DNA from: Euperipatoides rowelli
Taxonomy: Eukaryota; Onychophora; Udeonychophora; Euonychophora; Peripatopsidae
Direction: 5' to 3' (one strand)
DNA length: 16,828 bases
NCBI GenBank assembly: GCA_003024985.2
Contig: PXIH01S0000264.1
In this document: in pieces, positions 9,325 to 16,828 of the stretch
How the letters are laid out: every line of letters starts with the position of its first letter
Numbering within the stretch: position 1 is the first letter of the stretch
Position numbers and translations under genes: made by a program
The notes under the pieces: generated by a model
Databases searched by the model: none
What the model saw: only the letters and a program-made list of their open reading frames with translations
Told to the model about the DNA's origin: nothing

Positions 9325-9926
9325 GTTTTATTATTTTGTTCACCTCATATCCTTACCTGCTATATCCTGAATTTTTCATTCCTATTCCTACGTTCCTCCT
9401 CCCCCTCTCAGGTGGTGTGCCCAGTGATGGATTAAACCCCTCCTGGTCACACCACTGTGGCATCTCCTTTCAAAGGTGGGGAACCTGAAAACTGCTAGTA
9501 GGGTCCGCCCCACCATGTGCCAAGATCCTGTTCCTTTCACATACTTGACTTAGGTCAAGTCTGTACCCCTGTCCTATCCTCCTATGTCTCTTGTGACTGG
9601 AGGTTGTTAGCCCAGTCTATGGAGACCCATCAGATTACATGTTGACATTTTTGTACCTTTTAAGTTTTATTTTATGTTTTTATGTTTGTGTCTAATGTGA
9701 AGCTCAAGCAAAATGAAATTGAGAAACTGTTATTTCTTCCCTGTCGTCCTGGGATATCTATCTTAGGACCCTTACTTTTGTTTACACTTTGACTGTCAAT
9801 AAAAATTGTGTCCCCTACACTCTGTGTTCAAGGGCCCACTGGAGTCTGTCAGCTACCCAGGCAGGCCCCAGCCTTGACTGGAGGTAGGAAGACTTTCTTT
9901 TCTTTCCTAACCCACACCCTAACCCT
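9325..9926 (+). repeat. 3' module copy with full R repeat
   Basis: The left part (TTATTATTTTGTTCACCTCATATCC, then a pyrimidine tract ending CTCTCAG at 9411 and TGATGGATTAAACCCCTCCTGG) pairs with 14232-14365. The right part, 9601-9926, pairs base for base in order with 1-310 and includes AATAAA at 9798-9803, the GGGCCCACTGGAGTC block and CCCTAACCCT at 9917-9926. All are in + orientation. It may be the 3' region of an internally deleted retrotransposon or a host repeat unit. An open frame at 9411-9488 is short and has no recognised homology. Confidence 0.7.
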
Positions 9927-9980
9927 ATACATCTCATATAGATTTACTCTAAGAACTTCTTAAATTTAAGTCATTCTACA

Positions 9981-10566
9981 ATGAGTGGATTTCAACTGCA
10001 AGCAGCCTGCTCATCACAAGATGAGACTTCACAGGAAAAGTCTAACCCACCAAGTGATGATCCAACTATGTACAGTGGAAACGATGACAATGTCAAAGCA
10101 CAATTAGCCAGATCAAATATTGTTGATGTCTCTGGCCCTGAATCAACTCACAATCCAGAGTTATCTGATAGTTTGGACAAAGATTTTGACCCTGAATGTA
10201 AAAATTTGTCATTTTCACCTGATAGAGTGAATATGATGATATCAATACCTCAGCGTGTTGATGGTGACCGGGCTGAAGGGCATTTGATATTGTCTCCTAC
10301 TTCTCATGCTGGGATTCCATGTGATCAGGGCTCACAGGAGGACCAATCAACAGGGTCACAATTTGACATCCCATGTGGACAGAACTTCCAATCTGTGCCC
10401 TCACTTGGCCTTACATCCTCTGATTAACACCTGCTCCAGGCAGACTGGGAGCTGTCAGACAGTGAGCATGACATCTTAGATCACAATTCTGAGTGGGAAG
10501 ATGATGTGACCACTATTGTTGACAAAAAGATACTGGTCATGTCACCTCAGGCCAAAAAAATTGATG
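9981..10566 (+). pseudogene. ORF1 N-terminal part, element 2
   Basis: ATG 9981 begins an acidic, Ser-rich stretch (MSGFQLQAACSSQDETSQEK) open to TAA 10425-10427. The same frame continues past that stop with similar acidic composition (ADWELSDSEHDILDHNSEWEDD) to 10566, and a 7-A run near 10553-10559 marks the shift into the frame of the ORF1 core. It resembles the first ORF1 N-terminus in composition, not in sequence. Only about 55 bp separate it from the CCCTAA tail of the R module, so its 5' UTR is very short compared with element 1. Confidence 0.6.
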
Positions 10567-11775
10567 GCTAGTGGCTCACTTAGGAATAGTGTTGATTCAA
10601 TTATCAGGTTTGCTTCTTCCTCCAGGAAGAAGACTATAAGAAGGAAAAACAACTTGTCCCCATGCAAAGTACCTAATAATCCTATTAAGGCTCGTTCCAA
10701 ACTTCTCCCAAAAAATCCAAAAACCTCATATCAGAGTGTTGTTGCCAGTGTCAGGGCTAGTTTGATTGGTGCTGACACTATTGATAACTCGGGAACCCAT
10801 GAAGAATCAACAAGTTTGTCGACAAGTAACAAGGATAGTACTATGGTTTCTCAATCTGATGGTGTAGTCGACCGGGATATTGATTTGGAATCTGTTGAGG
10901 TTGAAAACTTTCTACAAAATTCATTCTGGGTCCCAAAACCCTTCAGGTATTCTTTCGAGCAATACCTTGCTGCCACCGGAGAAGTCGTCGGTGAAGAGAA
11001 TGTTTTGTACTTCAACAGTGATGACAGGACCAGAGTGAAGGTTACAGTTAAATCCAAGAAAATGGTGGATACAATTGTTAGGCAGGGTCTTGTTGTGGAA
11101 GGCACTTGGTTTAAGGCCTATCGCCTTTCAGAGAAAGCGTTTCTAGTTTCCCTTAGCAACATCCCCCCTATCATTCCTCATCGGACAGTATGCAAAGCTT
11201 TGGAACACTTGGGTACCTGTTCTCCTGAAGACTGTAAATTTGTTTTTGCTCCTTGTGAGAGCGGGTCCCTTAAGCATATTAAGTCCCATAGGAGGAAGAT
11301 ATGGGTACGTATGAGAAAAGAAGTTGAAATCCCAGATACCCTCACAATATAATATGGTGGACAGGTTTTCAAGGCTCAAATTTCCAACAGAATTCCCAAA
11401 TGCTTTGCGTGCGGGAAGAATGGACATGTGAAGAGCAACTGCCGGTCCACCAAAAATAAAAATTATAACAAGAACTCTGACACAACTGCTAAACCTATTA
11501 ATAAAGTAAAAGATATTGACGATAGTGAACTGACTCCTTGGAGGAATATGCCCTCTCAGGACGTCACTTCTTATGAAATGCCTCCATTTAATGGTGTGGC
11601 TACTGGGTTTCTCGAACCTAAGGATTTAACCTTAGCCCTCAGAGGCTCAACTTCCATAGCTACCAGCATACCTTTGCCTCAAAGGCAAAGTAAAGTAAAA
11701 CCTAAAAAGTCTTCTATTGACAAAACCATTGTAAATACCAATTCTTCAAAATTTAGTACAGGAGTTACAAAATAG
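10560..11775 (+). pseudogene. ORF1 core, element 2: RRM-like region and CCHC knuckle
   Basis: This is a clear paralogue of the first ORF1 core. The order is a basic Ser-rich linker (SSSRKKTIRRKNN), NSFWVPKPFRYSFEQYL, DDRTRVKVTVKS, GTWFKAYRLSEKAFLVSLSN, HIKSHRRKIWVRMRKEVEIPD, then a CX2CX4HX4C knuckle (CFACGKNGHVKSNC; Cys at 11401, 11410 and 11440, His at 11425). A TAA at 11350-11352 interrupts the frame just before the last strand, where the first copy has Glu, so a GAA to TAA change is likely. The frame then stays open to TAG 11773-11775. By eye roughly half of the core residues match the first copy, so the two belong to different subfamilies. Confidence 0.85.
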
Positions 11776-12281
11776 ATTCTGAAAGTACAAAGGATAGGTT
11801 AAAAATAATTTTCACTAAAAGTAACAAATCTACAACTGTGGGTAAAAATATTCAAGTGGATCCTGATCCATCAGGTTCCCAGAAGGTTAATGGAATAGCA
11901 ATTGAAAGACCTTATTATTTTACACTATATTCTATCATCAGCGACGCCATTGAAGGGAAAAATAAAAAGGGTGAATTCCCTTCTAATCTTCTTCTAGACG
12001 TCGACATTGGTAAATCTAATGAAATTATTAACAATGAATTGTATTACAACAGATTCATGGTGGAAAATATGATTGATGACCTCAAAGATTTTCTAGCTGA
12101 TGCTGATGAACTTCAATCCATGTCTGAGGAGGAAGCTGATAACTCCAGAAAGAGGCCGAACCCCTTTTCATCAGATGACCTATCTTCGGCATCATCGGCC
12201 GTTTCAGTAGGCTCCAAGAGAAGATCCCCAAGGTGCAAATGGAAAAAAGTAAATCAAAAAAAGAGAAGAAATAAGAAATAA
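11763..12281 (+). pseudogene. ORF1 C-terminal part, element 2
   Basis: A frame break near 11755-11765 moves ORF1 into the frame that reads DSESTKDRLKIIFTKS and then, from the GTG at 11838, a 147-codon open stretch to TAA 12279-12281. It contains the post-knuckle conserved segment (KGEFPSNLLLDVDIGK ... DDLKDFLADADELQ) matching the first element, then a Ser-rich stretch (FSSDDLSSASSAVSVGSKRR) and a strongly basic end (KKVNQKKRRNKK). The frame is open upstream of the GTG, so the GTG is not a start. After the stop no ORF2-like spacer or endonuclease sequence follows. Confidence 0.7.
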
Positions 12282-12384
12282 ATACATCCAACTGATTAAT
12301 GTTAAAATTTCAAAGAAATAAAAATTAGAGATGTTTCATTGCAAGATTTGGTGGATCTCTAATTATACCGAACCCTGCTAATTA

Positions 12385-12421
12385 CGATTTGGAGATTGGA
12401 TGTTGAAGAATCTCCAAATCG
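12385..12421. other. Perfect 13-bp inverted repeat (hairpin 1)
   Basis: CGATTTGGAGATT at 12385-12397 is exactly complementary to AATCTCCAAATCG at 12409-12421, with an 11-nt loop. No T-run follows, so it is not a simple terminator. It may be a transcript structure or the core of a small foldback element. Confidence 0.8.
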
Positions 12422-12445
12422 ACATGTATCAATTGTTATCTAAGT

Positions 12446-12474
12446 GTCAGTCTTTAATCATATTGAAGATTGAC
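12446..12474. other. 9-bp inverted repeat (hairpin 2)
   Basis: GTCAGTCTT at 12446-12454 pairs with AAGATTGAC at 12466-12474, with one G-U pair as RNA on the + strand and an 11-nt loop, the same loop length as hairpin 1. The 24 nt between the hairpins are unpaired. Confidence 0.55.
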
Positions 12475-12499
12475 AAAGCAATGACAAGGATATCATATC

Positions 12500-12735
12500 T
12501 AATTTAGTACAATTAGCTATAAATTTTTTGCTAACTTACATAAATGCTAAATAAGCACTGTGTTATAGCTTAAGGTTGAAGGAATGTTGTATAATGTGGG
12601 TATACTATGTTATCACTTACTAGTTAGTATAATTAGCTATAAATTCTTATTGTGTGCTCAGTTGAAAATCTTATTGTTTTATAGCTCTTCGGACACTTTT
12701 TAAACGGTCTACAGAGCAGTATAATACATTTGAGA
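12500..12735 (+). repeat. Diverged direct duplication, period about 118 bp
   Basis: TTAGTACAATTAGCTATAAATT at 12504 recurs as TTAGTATAATTAGCTATAAATT at 12624 (offset 120, one mismatch), and TTATAGCT at 12563 recurs at 12679 (offset 116). The rest of the unit is weakly similar. Confidence 0.6.
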
Positions 12736-13227
12736 TTCATCTGAAAACAATTTATTCTTTTGGAAAACTTTGTGATCTGGATGATAAATGGTTCGCCGGG
12801 CTCCTGTCTTAATTGGTGTACTTGTGACCTGTTTTATGGGCAGTGTATATCTACCTGGATTCTACTATGGTATCAGTTAAGTTCCTGTGGAGGAGTTAAC
12901 TGGATAACTGGATTTGCAATCAAGCTTGTTATACTTGATTAGGATTGAATCACTTGAGGACAGTTGGACTGGACAGAAATGCTGAAGAGATTTGAATGTA
13001 TGACTAAACTGGTTCATCCAGGATCCCTCAGTAGTATATCCCCAACAGTTTTATAAATTGGAGGGATGTGCTCTTATCAGTGTACGCAGGGGGTATGCCT
13101 ATAAACGGCCGCTGGCCCACCTGGCTGATATTTTGAGCCACACATTTAAGATAGGGTGAATCAAATCTGGACCTGCCTTGGCATGGAACTTAACTGTTTC
13201 AATGCTTAGTATGAAATATCTCTTATA

Positions 13228-13758
13228 CTACATTTGAGAGTGTATTGGGGAAGGAGGTCCATTTGACAAGTCCTGGAAGAACGTTTGTAACAGTCCTGCC
13301 TTGGCATTTGGCTTTTTTTTTAAGTCAATGTCAGTAACAAGCTCCTCTCCTGTTTTTACTGGTGAGACGTTTGGGGTAGGAGGACTGGGATTAGGAGGTG
13401 GACATTTCTTTAGTGCTTCATGGTCTTGTTCCAACCTGTTGATTGATTAGGTTTGATCTTGGGATGGGATTCCAGGTGGCCCCAAAACTGGATCGTTTGA
13501 TGTTTCATGAGTGGTGTTGGGTTGCGATCAATGCTGGTGGAAACATCGGTCGTAGTTTCACCAACAGGTTAAGGATTGCCCTGTGAATCGGTACTTTTCT
13601 TGGTCATAAAGCACCAAGAATATTTGTCCACACAATAGTACAAATGATTGTTGATATTCTCCATCCGATTTCAGAAATGATACCGAGTAGTGATTGCTCT
13701 GCAAAGCGATGATCCTGATGTACTGGTCATCGATTTGGTGAGAATTTACACATATCAT
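13228..13758 (-). pseudogene. Possible decayed coding region on the minus strand (unidentified)
   Basis: Read on the minus strand from 13758, one frame has 66 open codons (ICVNSHQIDDQYIRIIALQS ... LYDQEKYRFTGQSL). It then meets TGA at about 13560 and another TGA and a TAA shortly after, and resumes in the same frame as a Pro/Lys-rich stretch (LEQDHEALKKCPPPNPSP ... TDIDLKKKPNAKAGLLQ) to a stop at 13228. The two open pieces share a frame and look protein-like in composition. No family is recognised, there is no start context, and three stops interrupt it, so it could be a pseudogene fragment or chance. Confidence 0.25.
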
Positions 13759-14231
13759 TACAATGATTTCTAAAAAATTTAGAAATCAAATGAGCATGTG
13801 ACCAGACATTGATTCACTGATTATACTGAAATTGGGTACTCTTTTATGTTTATAGCGAAATATCTGTTTTTAATATATATAGGTCTACGGTCCTTATGTA
13901 AATCGTCATCTATCTCTATCCGGGGTGAAAAGGGGCAGTGTTGGTAAAGTGATTAAATTCTGAAGGCTAATCCTTAGTGTGTCCAGTCTGGCAGAGAGTG
14001 TAATGCTGAGGATGAGCATAATTTCACTCCTAAGCTGCATGCCGCTGCAGAGCCACATGCAGTGCCGGATTTCTAGATTGGCCTACCTCGCACTGATGCT
14101 GACCTTCCTTACCCCCTGATGGGGATTTATTCCCTTTTTTTGTGTGTTTGTTAATTGTCCTTCGAACTTGTAATGTGTTGTAACCAGTTCAGTAATTTAT
14201 GTTGTTTTGATTGTCTGTCCTAGTAAATGTC
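13759..14231. other. No gene seen
   Basis: This stretch holds no convincing frame. A short 7-bp inverted repeat (CTGCATG 14035-14041, CATGCAG 14056-14062) lies in a locally GC-richer patch (13975-14115). No similarity to other parts of the window was found. Confidence 0.5.
13764..13788. other. Perfect 10-bp inverted repeat with AT loop
   Basis: TGATTTCTAA at 13764-13773 and TTAGAAATCA at 13779-13788 are exact complements around a 5-nt loop. It lies just 5' of the minus-strand candidate. Chance occurrence in AT-rich DNA is possible. Confidence 0.6.
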
Positions 14232-15250
14232 TTATTATTTTTATTAAAATCACCTCATTAATCCTTTAACCACACTCCTTCATCTCCTTTCCTTTCCTCC
14301 CTCCCCTCTCAGCAACATTCCTAGGTGCTTTGGCTTAAAAAGGATTAAACCCCTGCCTTGGCATGTTGTTTCGTGTTTTTCTGGGGTGATAGACTTCTTA
14401 TTTCACACCTTACACTGAGATATCCTTCACCTCCTGTTTCTTTGGATGGGATGTAGTTCCTCAGTCTGCTTCATTAAGAAAGTTTCACCTGGGAACTACT
14501 CAGTCCTATTCCTGTGTTTGAACATTAATTTGTTTGTGCACAGTGGAACTTGTATCCACTCCCATCCCCTCCTCAGTCTTTGATCGGGGGTAGCCGGGCA
14601 ATGATTGAGGAGCCTTTTGAATTACATTTACACCAACATATTATTATTCATTTTGATTATTAGGGAAATATTAATTTTTGTTTTTCTCTTTACAGGATAC
14701 ATTAGAAGTACATAAACAATATCAGAATAAAGATGCTGGAGTGTTTGGGGTCAACTCTGTGTTTCTTCGATCATGACATTGGATGTAGCTACTGATAAAG
14801 GGATTTTATCCTAAAGGTTTATCCTTTGTGGCCTTAGTCTGTAGTCGTTGTAGTGGCTAATGATGTGCTACACTACAATCTTCTTTACTGTGTGGTGCCA
14901 CGGGGCCCCATGCTAGACCAGGCTCAGGTTGGCCTAACTTGCTTCAGTGGCTCTTCCATAGTTGATGATCCGGAATATCTGAGTTTTCCCCTGACCTTCC
15001 GGCATCTAAAAGATCTATCATATGTCTACAATTTGTTTTGCAGATATCTATCTGCAGAACTCTTCATCTATGACTTTTCTTTGACTATCAATAAAAATTT
15101 TGATTCCTTGCACTCCAACTCTCGGGGCCCAATACTTCCACCCCTCTACCAAGGTGGGAGTATCCCGGACAAGGAGGCAGGATGACCTATACCTAACATT
15201 AACCCTAACCCTTTGTACTGGGGATGTAGGTCAATGGTAACAAGTTTGGG
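14232..15250 (+). repeat. 3' module copy, longest and most diverged R end
   Basis: The left part (TTATTATTTTTATTAAAATCACCTCATTAATCC, a pyrimidine tract ending CCCTCTCAG at 14312, and AAAGGATTAAACCCCTGCC) pairs with 9329-9440. The right part has GATATCTATCTGCAG (15043), TGACTATCAATAAAAATTTTG with AATAAA at 15090-15095, GGGGCCC (15125), AGGAGGCAGGATG and TTAACCCTAACCC (15200-15212), matching the order of landmarks in R. The post-tail sequence CCCTTTGTACTGG ... TCAATGGTAACA resembles that after 8665. A second acceptor-like site (TTTTTCTCTTTACAG, 14681-14695) is unique to this copy. Confidence 0.6.
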
Positions 15251-15295
15251 CTATTAATCTAGCGATCAGGGTTCGCCTCAGTAAATGGAAATATT

Positions 15296-15383
15296 TTTTG
15301 GTGGCCATCTTGGCTTCTTCCAGTACAGACGTGCTTTCTCAGAGCTCCTGCTTTTTATTTCATATTGTTGCTAAATTTGAGGT
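15296..15383 (+). promoter_or_regulatory. Possible transcription start region with YY1-like site and exon 1
   Basis: GGTGGCCATCTTGGCTTC (about 15300-15317) contains GCCATCTTGG, a good match to the YY1 core often found near start sites. About 65 bp later a donor-like GAG|GTAAGG occurs at 15382-15387, and the DNA downstream becomes very T-rich, as in an intron. The support is motif-level only and the coordinates are approximate. Confidence 0.25.
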
Positions 15384-15492
15384 AAGGTTGTTGGAAAGTT
15401 GTTTTATGATAGAGTTTAGTGAGGGGAATAGGTGGATATATTTAGTTTTTTTCTGAGGTTTTTATTTTTTAAAATAATTTAGGTTTTGCTAG

Positions 15493-15755
15493 TGTTTTTG
15501 TGTCTCCATGTTAAAGTATAGGGTATTGCATCATCTTTGTTGAGCCTTAGTTTTGATTAAGATATTGCTTATTTTTGTTTTTTAATAGGTTTGTTCCTAT
15601 GTAAGTTGGTAGTTTAGAGTAACTTAGTCGAAGAATTTTTAATTTTGGATTATTTTTGAAGATTTTGTGAATTTTTCAAGCTTTAGTGGTTTTACATGTT
15701 AAATTCTTCAAGGCCCTAAAACGTTATTGTGTGCCATGAGGTGATGTTGCATCAG
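15493..15755 (+). repeat. T-rich repeat unit, copy A (263 bp)
   Basis: It matches 16338-16600 over its whole 263-bp length, with exact shared blocks such as GTTTTTGTGTCTCC, TTAAAGTATAGG, ATTGCATCATC, GATTTTGTGAATTTTTCAAGCTTTAG, AAACGTTATTGT and GTTGCATCAG. Identity looks around 80% by eye. No coding potential. Confidence 0.85.
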
Positions 15756-16010
15756 CTTGTTCTAGCCTAAGTTTTAATTGAAATATTGCTTATTTTGCTT
15801 TTTTGATGGTAGGTAGCCTATATTAATAGCCTATTCCGTTTCTGAATTGAGTTTTATTTTTTAAAAATACTAATTTTTGTTGTTTTTATTTTATTTTTAT
15901 AGCTTGAACGTTTTCCTATGTTAAATTTCGAACGTTAAGGTTAACGTTTCGGCCGTTCAAGTAGGGTAGTTTTCATGGTTGTAAAGCATTTAAATTGGCA
16001 AAATTGCCTT
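15747..16010 (+). repeat. T-rich repeat unit, diverged copy B
   Basis: GTTGCATCAGCTTGTTCTAG, AGTTTTAATTGAAATATTGC and TTATTTTGCTTTTTTGATGG repeat the order of ATTGCATCATCTTTGTTGAG, AGTTTTGATTAAGATATTGC and TTATTTTTGTTTTTTAATAGG in copy A. AGCTTGAACG...CTATGTTAAATTTCGAACG echoes AGCTTTAG...ACATGTTAAATTC. This copy is more diverged than A is from the 16338 copy, suggesting a higher-order unit. Confidence 0.6.
15903..15961. other. Nested inverted repeats
   Basis: The outer arms CTTGAACG (15903-15910) and CGTTCAAG (15954-15961) are perfect complements, and inside them AACGTTAA (15931-15938) and TTAACGTT (15941-15948) form a second perfect pair with a 2-nt spacer. It lies in repeat copy B. Confidence 0.6.
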
Positions 16011-16337
16011 ATTTTTCTTGATAGGATTGTTTAAAATTAAGTTCTAATTAGTTCTTATTTAGCTTTTAATAGTTTTCTAAGTTATTAACCGATATTATTT
16101 GCCCGTAAAGTTGCTATCTAGGAACAACGTTATTTTTTTTCTTTATTTTATCGGCGTTCCGAGTAGGCTTGTTTGGGGAGCTCTGAGTTAGTCTTTTTCT
16201 TAAAGTTCTGTGCTATGTTGCATTGGAATTGTTTACAATTAGTTTCTGAATAGTCTTGTTATGGTTAGAAATTTTTGGTTAGTTTTTCTTTTCGTGAAAT
16301 TGTTGTTGAATGTGCTATGTTGGAAATTTTTGTTGGC

Positions 16338-16600
16338 GTTTTTGTGTCTCCCTGTTAAAGTATAGGTTATTGCATCATCCTATTTTTTGCTCAAATTTTG
16401 TTTAAAAATTATTTATTTTGGTTTTTTAATTGTTTTGTGCCTATATAAGTTTGTAGGTTAGAGTAATTTTAGTAAAGAATTTTTGAGTTTGGATGAATTT
16501 TGAGGATTTTGTGAATTTTTCAAGCTTTAGAGGTTTCCTATATTAAATTTTTCAAGGCTCTTAAACGTTATTGTATGGTAGTGAAATGGTGTTGCATCAG
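16338..16600 (+). repeat. T-rich repeat unit, copy C (263 bp)
   Basis: It is the partner of copy A at a constant offset of 845 bp, with the same start and end blocks and the same total length, so there is almost no net indel between them. The region 16010-16337 may hold further decayed units. Confidence 0.85.
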
Positions 16601-16828
16601 CCTTAAGTGGTAGTTTTTTATTTTAAAAATTAAGTGGTAGTTTTTTGTAGTAGTTTCTTGTCTTAATATATAATAGGGGTTTTCCTTTGATAATAAGTAG
16701 CTTAATTTAACCCTGCAGTCGTCGCGGTCAAAAAGTTACACGGGTAGTCGCTGTGTATCTGTGAGATAATATGTGTTTATTTCAAGATAAAATAGACTTT
16801 TTATATATCATTTTGTTCCTCTTTTTAT
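16601..16828. other. No gene seen; window end
   Basis: It starts with a short duplication (TTAAGTGGTAGTTTTTT at 16604 and again at 16630). The last part (from about 16710) changes to a different, less T-rich sequence with several CpGs (CAGTCGTCGCGGTC). No further feature can be supported. Confidence 0.5.

Larger units (their letters stand above)
12282..13227. other. Unexplained AT-rich stretch after the second ORF1
   Basis: No gene is seen: the longest forward frame (12760-12942) has no protein-like features. It contains two adjacent hairpins (12385-12421, 12446-12474) and a duplication of about 120 bp (12500-12735), both listed separately. Nothing recognisable marks its origin. Confidence 0.6.
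9927..14231 (+). mobile_element. Element 2: LINE remnant with ORF1 but no ORF2
   Basis: The second ORF1 is recognisable from 9981 to 12281, but no endonuclease, reverse transcriptase or Cys/His motif can be found in any frame from 12282 to 14231. The break therefore lies just past the ORF1 stop, at about 12282-12330. It may be an ORF2 deletion or replacement by unrelated DNA. The right limit given is only the start of the next 3' module; no target-site duplication was identified. Confidence 0.55.

Noticed and set aside
12282-14231. A hidden ORF2 for the second element
   Set aside because: No LQE, GDFN, DGLP, YADD-like or Cys/His motif was seen in any forward frame.
14853-15185. 110-codon forward open frame over the last 3' module
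   Set aside because: It needs a GTG start, runs across the R repeat with its poly(A) signal, and the other R copies have no matching open frame.
1-16828. tRNA, rRNA, snRNA genes and CRISPR arrays
   Set aside because: No T-arm-like box, no recognisable rRNA or U-snRNA sequence, and no regularly spaced short repeats were found.

Overview
This window looks like repeat-rich, AT-rich animal nuclear DNA, probably from an invertebrate. It has no bacterial operon layout and no recognisable host protein gene. Its coding content is two decayed non-LTR retrotransposons of the L1/Tx1 kind on the + strand. The species cannot be fixed from the sequence. Two unresolved bases (5019 and 8813) and several long homopolymers mean some frame breaks could be assembly errors.

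Layout: 1-310 is the 3' part of a repeat module (called R) that recurs later. 311-1393 is a gene-free 5' region. 1394-4185 is a broken ORF1 with an RRM-like core, a CCHC knuckle and a conserved C-terminal segment. After an 89-bp spacer, 4275-7821 is a broken ORF2 with an APE-type endonuclease, a reverse transcriptase and a C-terminal Cys/His motif. 7822-8690 is the 3' region, ending in a diverged R-like tail. 8691-9324 has no firm gene but one exon-like open stretch. 9325-9926 is another 3' module with a clear R copy. 9981-12281 is a second, divergent ORF1 whose ORF2 is missing. 12282-14231 is mostly unexplained and holds two adjacent hairpins, a 120-bp duplication and a possible decayed minus-strand coding region. 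14232-15250 is a third 3' module. 15250-16828 is a T-rich block built from duplicated units of about 260 bp.

In a live element of this kind, ORF1p binds the transcript RNA, and ORF2p nicks the target and reverse-transcribes the RNA there. Neither copy can do this now. ORF2 of the first carries at least three in-frame stops, one of them inside an RT motif, and three frame breaks. The second has only ORF1, with two in-frame stops and at least two frame breaks.

The most interesting signal is larger than any gene. The same 3' module (pyrimidine tract plus CAG, then in the clear copies a GATTAAACCCC-like stretch, AATAAA, GGGCCC, and a short CCCTAA-type tail) recurs in one orientation, and each copy is followed by the 5' part of a new unit. 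This fits either a head-to-tail array of target-specific retrotransposons, or a tandem host repeat or gene family that the retrotransposons entered.
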